Positions 31,563-39,256 of a stretch of DNA of 64,000 bases are shown in pieces. The position numbers were made by a program, and so were the translations under genes. Position 1 is the first letter of the stretch. Each line of letters begins with the position of its first letter. This stretch comes from Paenibacillus sp. CC-CFT747 (GTDB taxonomy: Bacteria > Bacillota > Bacilli > Paenibacillales > NBRC-103111): NCBI GenBank assembly GCA_030323305.1, contig CP106741.1, positions 3,092,001 to 3,156,000 of the forward strand, given 5' to 3'. A model generated the notes under the pieces. It did no database searches and was not told where the DNA came from. It saw only the letters and a list, made by a program, of their open reading frames with translations.

Positions 31563-31593
31563 GACCTGGGGGAAGTGCCCCAGGTTATTTTTT
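31563..31593 (+). terminator. Intrinsic terminator of the M3 peptidase
   Basis: ACCTGGGG gaagtg CCCCAGGT followed by TATTTTTT. Confidence 0.8.
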
Positions 31594-31695
31594 GGGTGGG
31601 GTTACGGAGGGCAGGAAGGGGGGAAGGTGGAGAAGCAGGGAGGGGCCGGAATCGCGGGATCGTGGCTGGGAAACAATACTGGCGAAATCGCCGCG

Positions 31696-31734
31696 TAAAA
31701 AAACGCCGGTGACCTTAAGCAGGGGACCGGCGTT
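31696..31734 (-). terminator. Intrinsic terminator of the VOC gene
   Basis: On the minus strand AACGCCGGT pairs with ACCGGCGTT, followed by seven Ts. Confidence 0.8.
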
Positions 31735-31739
31735 CCGTA

Positions 31740-32141
31740 TTAGCGTTTCGGCCTTTTGCTCTCATCCATGTACAGCAGATTCCAGCGGTGGCCGTCCAGG
31801 TCGGCAAATCCTGCTCCGTACATCCAGCCGTCACTTTCACCCGGTTTGCCAAAGATGCTTCCTCCGGCTAACTCTACTTTTTGAATAAAAGCATCTACTT
31901 TTTCTCTGCTTTCAGCGCCAATGGAAAATATAACTTCTGCGCTATGGGAAGTATCTGCGGTTTTGGCACCTGTAAATTTCTCAAACGCCGCATCCGGGAA
32001 CAGCAGAATCGTGGTTTGGCCAATGGCAAGCTTGGCTCTCTCGTTACCAATGCTCACCGCATGGAATCCAATCTCATTGAAAAAGGCAGTGGACCTTTCC
32101 ACATCTTTGACCGGCAGGTTAATCCAAATCTCCTGTGACAT
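31740..32141 (-). CDS. VOC-superfamily (glyoxalase/bleomycin-resistance fold) protein
   Basis: 133 residues made of two beta-alpha-beta-beta-beta units. INLPVKDVERSTAFFNEIGF opens the first, and MYGAGFADLDGHRWNLLYMD closes the second, with the conserved DLDGHRW. The subgroup is annotated in many genomes as lactoylglutathione lyase-like, without proof of activity. ATG 32141 is preceded by GGAGGCTGCAGCC. It is divergent from the T-box transcript. Confidence 0.82.
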   Translation of the reverse strand: MSQEIWINLPVKDVERSTAFFNEIGFHAVSIGNERAKLAIGQTTILLFPDAAFEKFTGAKTADTSHSAEVIFSIGAESREKVDAFIQKVELAGGSIFGKPGESDGWMYGAGFADLDGHRWNLLYMDESKRPKR

Positions 32142-32243
32142 GGCTGCAGCCTCCTGGAATATATTTTCAACTCTACTATACTCTACTTCTCGCAGCAGAA
32201 GCGAGTCTTATAAAAGAGACCGCAACATAAAGGATTTAAGAGG

Positions 32244-32273
32244 TTGTAAAGGATGGGGAATAGTTGGTATACT
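32244..32273 (+). promoter_or_regulatory. Promoter of the T-box transcript
   Basis: TTGTAA (32244-32249), 18 bp, TATACT (32268-32273), ending about 10 bases before the first leader structure. Confidence 0.6.
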
Positions 32274-32280
32274 ATTTCCA

Positions 32281-32437
32281 ATATTTGAAAGCCATGATAA
32301 GGAAGAAAGCCTCTGAGCAGCCCATCGGAACCCAAAAGGAAGAGGCTTATATGGCGACATATTAGCAAATCCTGGGTGGCACCACGGGTACAATAAAATC
32401 TCGTCCCTAAGTCTGTAAGGTCTTGGGGGGATTTTTT
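32281..32437 (+). promoter_or_regulatory. T-box riboswitch leader with antiterminator and terminator
   Basis: The signature T-box sequence GGGTGGCACCACGGG (32374-32388) is followed by the CTCGTCCCTAAG / CTTGGGGGG...ATTTTTTT terminator (32397-32437), the standard competing arrangement. Upstream, GCCAT (32291) pairs with ATGGC (32351), and GCCTCT (32309) with AGAGGC (32341), leaving an internal loop that could hold the specifier codon. TAT (Tyr) followed by A fits the usual position, but CTT or TTA (Leu) cannot be excluded. At about 157 nt the leader is short for a Firmicute T-box, so stem I is compact. It controls the methyltransferase gene at 32485. Confidence 0.8.
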
Positions 32438-32484
32438 TATTTAGCTACGGCTAGACTTATTGATAACTTTTAAGGGGTGCTTAT

Positions 32485-33289
32485 ATGGATAGCGTAGAGA
32501 TCGTAAGAAAATTTTATGATGAAACGGTTAACTATGAATGGAGGCGCCTGGAGCGCCACAAAGTCGAGTATGAGATTAGCAAGCGTTTCATTACCCGTTA
32601 TGTTAAACCAAATGACAGAGTATTAGACTTGGGCGGGGGTCCCGGAAAGTACTCGCTCTACCTCGCGGCTTTGGACTGTAAGGTGACGTTGGCGGATCTG
32701 TCGCAAACCAATGTGGAGTATGCCTTGAACAAGGCAAAGGAGCTTAACCTGCCTATTAACGCCGTATGTGCAGACAGCCGTAATTTATCCATTTTCGAAG
32801 ATGAAGAGTATGACCATATTCTATGTATGGGTCCCATGTATCATCTTAAAGAGGAAGCCGACAGGGTTAAAACGATAAAAGAATGTATAAAAAAATTAAA
32901 GCCTGGTGGAACTCTTTTTGTGGCCTTCGTATCTTCTTATTCGTTTGTCTGGGATTACCTGATCTCGAACCCAGAATTAATCCTGAATGCCGATCGAAAA
33001 TCAGAACTCAATGTTATAGTGGAGGATTCCAATTTTGTGGGGAAAGGCTTTACGGAAAATTTTTTCATCCGCCCCAAAGAGGTGCTTCCCTTCTTCGAAC
33101 AGTTTAAACTGGAAAAGCTACATTTGCTTAATTGCGAAAGTTTTTTATATTTGCGTGAACCCGGAACTCCTCAAACAATCCCCCGAGGCCGTAGCGGCAT
33201 GGCTGGATTTGGCAGAGCAGGTGTGTGAACGTGAAGATTTGTTAAGTTTAGCGGAACACATCATGTATATTGGAAAAAAGGTAAATTAA
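32485..33289 (+). CDS. Class I SAM-dependent methyltransferase (one frame break)
   Basis: About 268 residues. SAM-binding motif I is VLDLGGGPGKYSLYLA, with motif II VTLADLSQTNVEYA and the acidic motif ICMGPMYHLKEEADR-like segment after DHILC. The frame breaks near 33162; removing one C from a CCC run gives LREPELLKQSPEAVAAWLDL and the family-like end HIMYIGKKVN. ATG 32485 follows AAGGGGTGC. The substrate is unknown. It is the first gene after the T-box terminator, so its expression should rise when the cognate tRNA is uncharged. Confidence 0.82.
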
Positions 33290-33376
33290 AAATGGAAACT
33301 TTGGTATGGCAATGTTGCAAGGCTCATGGTCCGAGGAGAAAGGTCATCCGCAGTTGATGGAAGGAAGGGTGGAAGA

Positions 33377-34090
33377 ATGAATTTTGATATGATTATGCAG
33401 GAGCTTGAGGAGCTCGGCAAGGAACGACTCAAGAAAATGTATCTATCCAATGGCGCGCGGGAGCCTCTCTTTGGCGTGGCGACAGGAGAAATGAAGCCGA
33501 TTTTCAAGAAGACCAAGCTCAATCAAGCTTTGGCGGAGCAGCTTTATGCCACAGGAAATTACGACGCCATGTACTTTGCGGGCATCATAGCGGAGCCCAA
33601 CTCGATGACGGAGGCGGATTATGACCGTTGGCTGGATTCGGCCTATTTCTATATGCTGTCCGATTATGTTGTGGCGGTTACTTTGTCGGAAGCGGATATT
33701 GCGCAGGAGGTGGCCGATAAGTGGATCGCAAGCGGCGAAGACTTGAGAATGTCGGCAGGCTGGAGCTGTTATTGCTGGCTGTTGGGCAGCCGTCCGGACC
33801 GTGAATTTTCGGAAGACAAGCTTGCCGGGATGCTGCAGCAGGTGAAAGATACGATTGACGAGGCTCCCGAGCGTACGAAATATGCCATGAACCAGTACAT
33901 ATACACCGTGGCGACTTCCTATTTGCCGCTTCATGAGCAGGCGGTCTCGGTTGCGAAGGCCGTTTGCCCGGTAGAAGTCAAACAGGACAAGGGGAAAAGC
34001 AAGATTCTGAACGCTTTGGAAACCATTCAAAAAGCAGAAGCCAGGGGAAGCTCGGTTTCAAACGCAAGCATGTCCGGTGTTAGTTTATAG
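33377..34090 (+). CDS. DNA alkylation repair (AlkD-like) protein
   Basis: 237 residues, all-helical, HEAT-like family of DNA alkylation repair enzymes. Visible family segments: MKPIFKKTKLNQALAEQLYA, AMYFAGIIAEPNSMTEADYD, WSCYCWLLGSRPD and MNQYIYTVATSYLPLHEQA. AlkC/AlkD relatives excise alkylated bases without base flipping; activity here is inferred. ATG 33377 follows GGAAGGGTGGAAG; an upstream in-frame GTG at 33326 has no ribosome binding site. It lies 87 bases after the methyltransferase. Confidence 0.8.
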   Translation: MNFDMIMQELEELGKERLKKMYLSNGAREPLFGVATGEMKPIFKKTKLNQALAEQLYATGNYDAMYFAGIIAEPNSMTEADYDRWLDSAYFYMLSDYVVAVTLSEADIAQEVADKWIASGEDLRMSAGWSCYCWLLGSRPDREFSEDKLAGMLQQVKDTIDEAPERTKYAMNQYIYTVATSYLPLHEQAVSVAKAVCPVEVKQDKGKSKILNALETIQKAEARGSSVSNASMSGVSL

Positions 34091-34561
34091 GATAGGTTAC
34101 GACGGATCACGGGATTAACCACTTTGAGCCCTTCGGTCCCCAATTGAAGCGGCCTGGCATGAGCAGGTTGATTACATACTCTGCTTGTACAGCACGGACA
34201 AACATTGGAACCGCGGCCTCGCTTATTAAGGAGATTATGATTTGATTTACTTGTCTCTTATAAAAAATGCTTCGTACCCTCGAATGGAACAGAGAACTAT
34301 TCCTTCGTAATGGTTTGTCGGTCTCTGAAAGCTATTATTTTTCGGAAGGTTACAATGGATGATCGATAATTTTCGTTATTACGATGGGGAAAGGAATTTA
34401 TCCTCGAGGATCAGGGACGCTGGTTGTCCCTGGGGTTAGTAGTCGGAGAGAAAAATAACACGAATTAACGCGAGAGGCCATCCTTATGGGTGGCCTTTGG
34501 CTATTTCTCCGATAGACCGGCTGCATTAGAAGGCCGGGACTTGCTGTCCCGGCCTGGTGGG
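34091..34561. other. Intergenic region with two hairpins, no gene recognised
   Basis: A convergent gap of 470 bases. It has a perfect 7-bp hairpin CAGGGAC/GTCCCTG (34412-34432) and a longer one AGGCCATCC/GGGTGGCCT (34475-34496), which may end transcription from either side, though neither has a strong T tract. A short open stretch ending near 34228 (EAAWHEQVDYILCLYSTD...) could be a remnant of a coding sequence; it has no start site and I do not recognise it. Confidence 0.35.
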
Positions 34562-34876
34562 TCAGGCATGCTTCTTCAGCAGGGCGGCATAGACTTGCTT
34601 CGGACGGAGGCCGACGAGCTTCTCGACGGGCTGACCGTTCTTGAAGAGGATGACCGTCGGCATGGAAAGGACGCCGAAGCGGGCCGAGAGCTCGGGGGTC
34701 TCGTCGACATTCAGCTGCAGCACGTTCAGCTGCCCGGCGAACTCGTCTCCGAGCTGCTCGAGAACCGGGAGAAGAGCCCGGCAGGGAGGGCACCAAGGCG
34801 CTCCGAAATCGACGAGGGTCAAGCCTCCGGAAAGCAGCTGCTGCTCGAAGGCAGCCGAAGAGGTAGGGATGGACAT
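34562..34876 (-). CDS. Thioredoxin-fold protein with CPPC active site
   Basis: 104 residues. Thioredoxin fold with LVDFGAPWCPPCRALLPVLE; the redox motif is CPPC instead of the standard CGPC. The cis-proline segment SMPTVILFKNG and C-terminal VGLRPKQVYAALLKKH are typical. ATG 34876 lies inside the 3' end of the preceding merR gene and has AGGAG ten bases ahead, so translation is coupled. It is probably a specialised disulfide reductase induced through the MerR protein. Confidence 0.87.
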   Translation of the reverse strand: MSIPTSSAAFEQQLLSGGLTLVDFGAPWCPPCRALLPVLEQLGDEFAGQLNVLQLNVDETPELSARFGVLSMPTVILFKNGQPVEKLVGLRPKQVYAALLKKHA

Positions 34877-34883
34877 GGATGAA

Positions 34884-35249
34884 TCACTCCTGGTCGGAAG
34901 AGGATTCCGACAGAATCGCTTCCACACGCTCCTCCAGGTTCGCCTTCAGCATCGTCAGCAGGTCGATCTGTTTCCCGATCTCCTCCAGCTTGCTTCGGTA
35001 GATGGGAAGAATCTGCCGGCAGAAGGCCTCCTTGTTCTGCAGGACGCAATGGAGGAAGCCGCCGATTTCTTCCGTGGAGAGGCCGAGCCTCAGGTAAAGC
35101 TGAATCGTTCGAACCTGTTCGACGGCAAGCCGGTTGTAGACCCGGTACCCGTTCTCCAGCCGATCCGGACGGATCAGGCCCTGCTTCTCGTAATAACGGA
35201 TCGAACGGATGCTGACGCCGGTCAGGCGGGAAAGCTCCCCGATTTGCAT
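34884..35249 (-). CDS. MerR-family regulator of the trx operon
   Basis: 121 residues. N-terminal winged HTH MQIGELSRLTGVSIRSIRYY-EKQGLI and RLENGYRVYN, then a dimerisation coiled coil (KLEEIGKQIDLLTMLKANLE). Three cysteines are not clustered as in metal sensors: one Cys each at HCVLQ and FCRQI, in the effector region. It overlaps the thioredoxin gene and has a MerR-type promoter upstream (35285-35316), so it is probably autoregulated and controls trx. Confidence 0.87.
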   Translation of the reverse strand: MQIGELSRLTGVSIRSIRYYEKQGLIRPDRLENGYRVYNRLAVEQVRTIQLYLRLGLSTEEIGGFLHCVLQNKEAFCRQILPIYRSKLEEIGKQIDLLTMLKANLEERVEAILSESSSDQE

Positions 35250-35284
35250 GTGGAACGCTCCTTCGCGATGATGTCGGTAACCCG

Positions 35285-35316
35285 ATTATAAAGGGTGACA
35301 CCGGTGTCAGAGTCAA
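35285..35316 (-). promoter_or_regulatory. MerR-type promoter with 20-bp spacer and palindromic operator
   Basis: On the minus strand TTGACT (35316-35311), a 20-bp spacer and TATAAT (35290-35285). The spacer contains the perfect palindrome TGACACC-GGTGTCA (35296-35309). Overlong spacers holding the operator are the hallmark of MerR-activated promoters. Confidence 0.8.
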
Positions 35317-35478
35317 GGCCGGCGTCAGGATAGGTTTTCTTGCTTGACGACATCCTGATTATATCACCGCGCCGAAAAAAGCAGGCCATCTGCTTTATGT
35401 TCGGAGGAATGAGCAGCATCGCCTCTTATGGGTAAAGGTAAGTAGTCGGTCAAAACCTATACAGAGAGGAAAGTTCCC

Positions 35479-36369
35479 ATGCCCCAAGCTATGGTCATTC
35501 TTAATCCTTCCTCCGGCAAAGAGGAAGCGCTAAACCATCTTCAAAGGGTGGAGGAGCTTTTGCAAGAGCAGGGTTATGAAGTTTCGGTCAAGGAAACCGC
35601 TAAAGAGCTGGACGCCACTCATTTCTGCATCGAAGCTTGCCGGAATAAGTATGATTTGATCGTCTCCATCGGAGGGGACGGCACGCTTCATGAAACGATC
35701 AACGGGTTTACGGACCAGAATCACCGACCTAAGCTCGGGATCGTTCCCTTGGGAACGGTCAACGATTATGCGCGGGCACTGAACATTCCGCTGGATGCCG
35801 GAGAAGCCATCGAAACCCTTCGCTCGAAGCGGGTGAAGGCGGTAGATATGGGGCGGGTAAACGGCGAGAGGTTCGCCAATGTCGTGGCGGCCGGCTCCCT
35901 GGCGGAAAGTTTATCCGCGGTTACCTCGGAGGACAAGTCCCGCCTCGGGGCCTTCGCTTATTTGAAGGAAGGCATTAAAGATCTGATGAACCATTCCACT
36001 CATCCGTTGATAATCCGCCATGACGGAGGGACATGGGAGGGAGACTCGCCGCTTCTTCTCGTCACCTTGACGAACTCGGTCGGCGGCTTCGAGAAGCTGG
36101 CTCCGGATGCCGAGGTGGACGACGGCCTCCTGCACTGCTTCGTCATCCGGGACCTCTCTATCTTCCACACGGTGACGGCGGGGCTGTCCCTCCTGCTGGG
36201 CCATCTAAAGAACCATAAGGATGTCGATTATTTCACCTCGCGCAAGGTGACGGTGAGCTCTCCGGATCCCGTCAAGACCAATGTGGACGGGGAGGAGGGA
36301 CCCATGCTGCCGCTTGAACTCGGAATTCTGCCCCGTTACCTTCAGGTGATCATACCAGAGGAGGGGTAG
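35479..36369 (+). CDS. Diacylglycerol/lipid kinase, YegS/DagK family
   Basis: 296 residues. The nucleotide-binding GGDGT motif is at 65-69 (SIGGDGTLHETINGF), followed by GIVPLGTVNDYARALNIPLD, typical of the DagK/YegS fold, and a C-terminal beta-sandwich with NVDGEEGP near the end. It phosphorylates a lipid such as diacylglycerol with ATP at the membrane. GAGAGGAAAG precedes ATG 35479. It stands alone. Confidence 0.87.
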   Translation: MPQAMVILNPSSGKEEALNHLQRVEELLQEQGYEVSVKETAKELDATHFCIEACRNKYDLIVSIGGDGTLHETINGFTDQNHRPKLGIVPLGTVNDYARALNIPLDAGEAIETLRSKRVKAVDMGRVNGERFANVVAAGSLAESLSAVTSEDKSRLGAFAYLKEGIKDLMNHSTHPLIIRHDGGTWEGDSPLLLVTLTNSVGGFEKLAPDAEVDDGLLHCFVIRDLSIFHTVTAGLSLLLGHLKNHKDVDYFTSRKVTVSSPDPVKTNVDGEEGPMLPLELGILPRYLQVIIPEEG

Positions 36370-36396
36370 GGCATACCCCAAGGCATGCCTCTGCCT

Positions 36397-37264
36397 CTAT
36401 TGCAGGGAGGAATCCGCCGGCTGCTCCTGTCGGCCGTCTTCTTGGTCATGGATGCTTTCCCGTCTAGCCTTTTCCCTATAAGCGGTGGGGGAAAGGCCTA
36501 TTGTCCGTTTAAACATTCGCGAGAAATGTAAGGGATCTTGGTAGCCTACCGACCGGGAGATTTCAGCGATGCAGAGAAGCTGCCGGCGCAGCAGCCGGCA
36601 TGCTTTGGCCATCCGCAGATCGGTCAAATACCGGTAAGGGGACAGGGATAGACGCTGCCGAAAAAGGCGGCACAGGTACTTGGCGTCCAGCCCTACATGC
36701 TCCGCCATATCTTCAAGCTCGAGACGATCGGCATAGCGGGCATTCATAAAGGAAATGGCCTTACGCACGTGATGGCCGGCGTCGGCACTTAGCGGAGGGC
36801 CCTCGTCGGGCTCGGCCAGCATGCCGAAGATCCGGTACAGCAGCCCGGTCAGTTGAAGCTCCTTGGCCGGTTGATCCCGCATGCTCATGACACTCCGGAA
36901 CAGCGGTTCAACCGGGAGCGCCGGATCCGGAAGACGTACCGGAAGGGGAGCGGCAAAACCGGCCTGCCCGACCAGCCGGGGAGCCATCGTACCGGCAAAA
37001 CCGAACCACGAATAATGCCAGGGATCGGCCGGATCGGCCCTGTAGGCATGGACGGTGTCCGGCAGGACCAGGAACAGCCCGCCCGGTCCGATCGTTTCGG
37101 TCCGTCCCCCGCCGTGTAAGTCCCGTATCCGCTGTGAACGCAATGAAGAATGTACATATCTCTTACGCAGGGACCGAATGAAGTGTCCGGGGGCAAGCCT
37201 GGGTACCGACCTCCAGCACCTCGAGATCGGTCAGTCCGATAGGTTCCATATAAAGATATTCCAC
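36397..37264 (-). CDS. AraC-family transcriptional regulator (two frameshifts)
   Basis: About 290 residues. An N-terminal cupin-like sensing domain (SFGPCVRDMYILHCVHSGYG, then DPWHYSWFGFAGTMAPRL) and a C-terminal double HTH (LEDMAEHVGLDAKYLCRLFR and SVGYQDPLHFSRMFKRTIGL). Breaks near 37190 (one C; CPPDTSFGP) and 37108 (one G; TAGGRTETIGPGG). I place the start at GTG 37264 after GGAGGG; ATG 37249 is in frame. It is divergent from the aldo/keto reductase and lactonase genes and is the likely sugar-responsive regulator of them. Confidence 0.83.
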
Positions 37265-37374
37265 TGTGCCCTCCGCCTCGCCTTCAAGTAGAGAAGATAT
37301 GCCATAAGTTGGGGAACTCTGGCTATTTCATTATAGAGGAACTTCCCTACAATCTACAGTAGGAGGGATGGGAA

Positions 37375-38283
37375 ATGGAATATACCACATTCGGGCGGAC
37401 CGGCCTTCGCGTATCGAAGCTCGGGCTGGGCGGCGCCCCGCTCGGCGGCGTTTTCGGACCGGCTGACGAGCGCGAGGTCGAGAAGATGATCCATGAGGCG
37501 ATAGACGGCGGGATCAATTTCATCGATACGGCGCCGAGCTATGGGAACGGGGAGTCGGAGCGGCGAATCGGCCGGGCGCTTAGCGGAGGCAGACGGAGTC
37601 AGGTCGTTCTGGCCTCGAAGGCGGTGGGGCCGGGCGAATCGTTCGGTTACGAGGAGACGATCCGGTCCGTTGAGCAAAGCCTGACACGGCTGCAAACGGA
37701 ATGGATCGATCTGCTGCAAATTCACGATGCGGAGCACGTCCCGTACGAAACGATTGTCGGAGAGACGCTGCCGGCGCTTCAGAAGCTTCGGGAAGAAGGG
37801 AAGATCCGGTTTATCGGGATTTCGACAAGGGTGCTGCCGCTTCTGCTGCGTTACGTTAGGCTGAACGAGTTCGACAGCATCCAGTTCTATGCCCGGTATA
37901 TGCTGATCGATCATACGGCTAAGGACGAGCTGCTTCCGCTCGCCGCGGAGAACGGGCTTGGGGTCATCAACGGCAGTGTGCTGGGACTGGGCCTGCTCGC
38001 CGATACGCCGGCGCCGTTTCTGAGTCCGGCCATTGTGGAAGAGGCGGCTAAGCGGATCGAGGAGCTGCACTTTCTGCGCCGTACGGAGCCGTTTGGGCTC
38101 GTTGAGCCGGCGATGCGCTTCAGCCTGTCTCAGCCGGCCATTCACGTTACACTGACCGGGGCGGCCACTTCTGAGGTTCTCCGCACGAATATGGCGTTTT
38201 GCGACGGGCGGGGGCTTGAGCCGGACGAGCTGGAACGGGTGTACACCTTGTTCCAGGGGAAGAGTCTGTTCCCGGCGGAATAG
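37375..38283 (+). CDS. Aldo/keto reductase, L-fucose/aldose 1-dehydrogenase type
   Basis: 302 residues, (beta/alpha)8 NAD(P)-dependent enzyme. N-terminus MEYTTFGRTGLRVSKLGLGG, catalytic Asp in NFIDTAPSYGNGESERRIGR with Tyr, and the HDAEH segment in LLQIHDAEHVPYE-type sequence (catalytic His). The subgroup with GAPLGG and HDAEHV resembles D-threo-aldose (L-fucose) 1-dehydrogenase or L-galactose dehydrogenase. Its pairing with an amidohydrolase of the fuconolactonase group supports sugar to lactone oxidation. GGAGGGATGGGAA precedes ATG 37375. Confidence 0.83.
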   Translation: MEYTTFGRTGLRVSKLGLGGAPLGGVFGPADEREVEKMIHEAIDGGINFIDTAPSYGNGESERRIGRALSGGRRSQVVLASKAVGPGESFGYEETIRSVEQSLTRLQTEWIDLLQIHDAEHVPYETIVGETLPALQKLREEGKIRFIGISTRVLPLLLRYVRLNEFDSIQFYARYMLIDHTAKDELLPLAAENGLGVINGSVLGLGLLADTPAPFLSPAIVEEAAKRIEELHFLRRTEPFGLVEPAMRFSLSQPAIHVTLTGAATSEVLRTNMAFCDGRGLEPDELERVYTLFQGKSLFPAE

Positions 38284-38346
38284 AAGGAGCGCCCAGCGCC
38301 CGATCGGGTCTCACCGGTCGGAGCAGACAAGGAGGTGGGATAGGCC

Positions 38347-39177
38347 ATGTACGTGGACAGCCACGTTCATTTCTGGATGCCGGAGCGCGGGGACTATGGC
38401 TGGTTGAACCCGGAGAATGAGCTCCTCTACCAAGACTACCTGCCGGAGAGACTGCTTCCGGCACTGCACGCCTGGGGCGTAGACAGCCTCATCGTCGTGC
38501 AGGCGGCCCCTACCGCGGAGGAAACGGCTTTCCTGATGGAGCTGGCGAAGACCTGGCCGGTCATCTCGGGCGTCAGCGGAGGGCTGGACCCGTTCGGCGA
38601 ACGGTTCTCCGAGCAGCTGGAATCGTTCCGGTCGGACCCAAGGTTCGTCGGGGTGCGCATCAACGGCAGCGCTTTTCGCCGGGACCGGCCCTCCGCCGAC
38701 CGAGGCAGGCTGCGGTCGGCGCTCGACAGCCTGACTCAGGCCGGGTTGACGCTCGACCTGCTCGTGCAGCCGGGCGATCTGGCTGCGGTCGCGGCCTATC
38801 TGGAAGAAAGGCCGGCGCTCCAAGCGGTCGTCAACCATCTGGGCTGTCCTGCCATACCAGCACGGCAGCTGGAGCCGTGGGGAACCGGCATGGAGCGGCT
38901 CGCCCGGCTCCCGAACGTGGCCGTCAAGCTGTCGGGGATGATCACCATGGCCGGCGGCTCCAGCCCAGAGCGGCTCCAGCCGTATGTGGATCGGTTATTC
39001 CAAGCGTTCGGATGCGAACGGCTTCTGTTCGGAAGCGATTGGCCGATTGCCCTGCAGGCAGGCGGCTACGGGGACGTCGTCGATTTGTTTGAGGCTCTGC
39101 TTCCGGAAGGGCTCGATCCAGAGGAGAAAGAAAAGATCCACGCGGGCAATGCCCGGCGGATCTATGGGATCGAATGA
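38347..39177 (+). CDS. Amidohydrolase-2 family lactonase, L-fuconolactonase-like
   Basis: 276 residues, TIM-barrel amidohydrolase. Metal-site residues: VDSHVHFWMPERGDYGW (HxH), AVVNHLGCP (His), LLFGSDWPIA (Asp). The YGWLNPENELLYQDYLPERL segment is typical of the L-fuconolactonase/2-pyrone-dicarboxylate lactonase group. AAGGAGGTGGG precedes ATG 38347, 63 bases after the aldose dehydrogenase, so the pair probably turns L-fucose or a similar aldose into its aldonate through the lactone. Confidence 0.83.
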   Translation: MYVDSHVHFWMPERGDYGWLNPENELLYQDYLPERLLPALHAWGVDSLIVVQAAPTAEETAFLMELAKTWPVISGVSGGLDPFGERFSEQLESFRSDPRFVGVRINGSAFRRDRPSADRGRLRSALDSLTQAGLTLDLLVQPGDLAAVAAYLEERPALQAVVNHLGCPAIPARQLEPWGTGMERLARLPNVAVKLSGMITMAGGSSPERLQPYVDRLFQAFGCERLLFGSDWPIALQAGGYGDVVDLFEALLPEGLDPEEKEKIHAGNARRIYGIE

Positions 39178-39210
39178 AGAGAAGGATACACCGGCCGCCG
39201 GTGTAGAAGG

Positions 39211-39252
39211 GCGAGGCCGGTCGAGCTCCAGACGGAGCCGGCCGGCTTTTTG
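39211..39252 (+). terminator. Intrinsic terminator
   Basis: GGCCGG / CCGGCC with a 17-base loop, followed by GGCTTTTT, between two convergent genes. Confidence 0.55.
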
Positions 39253-39256
39253 GGTG

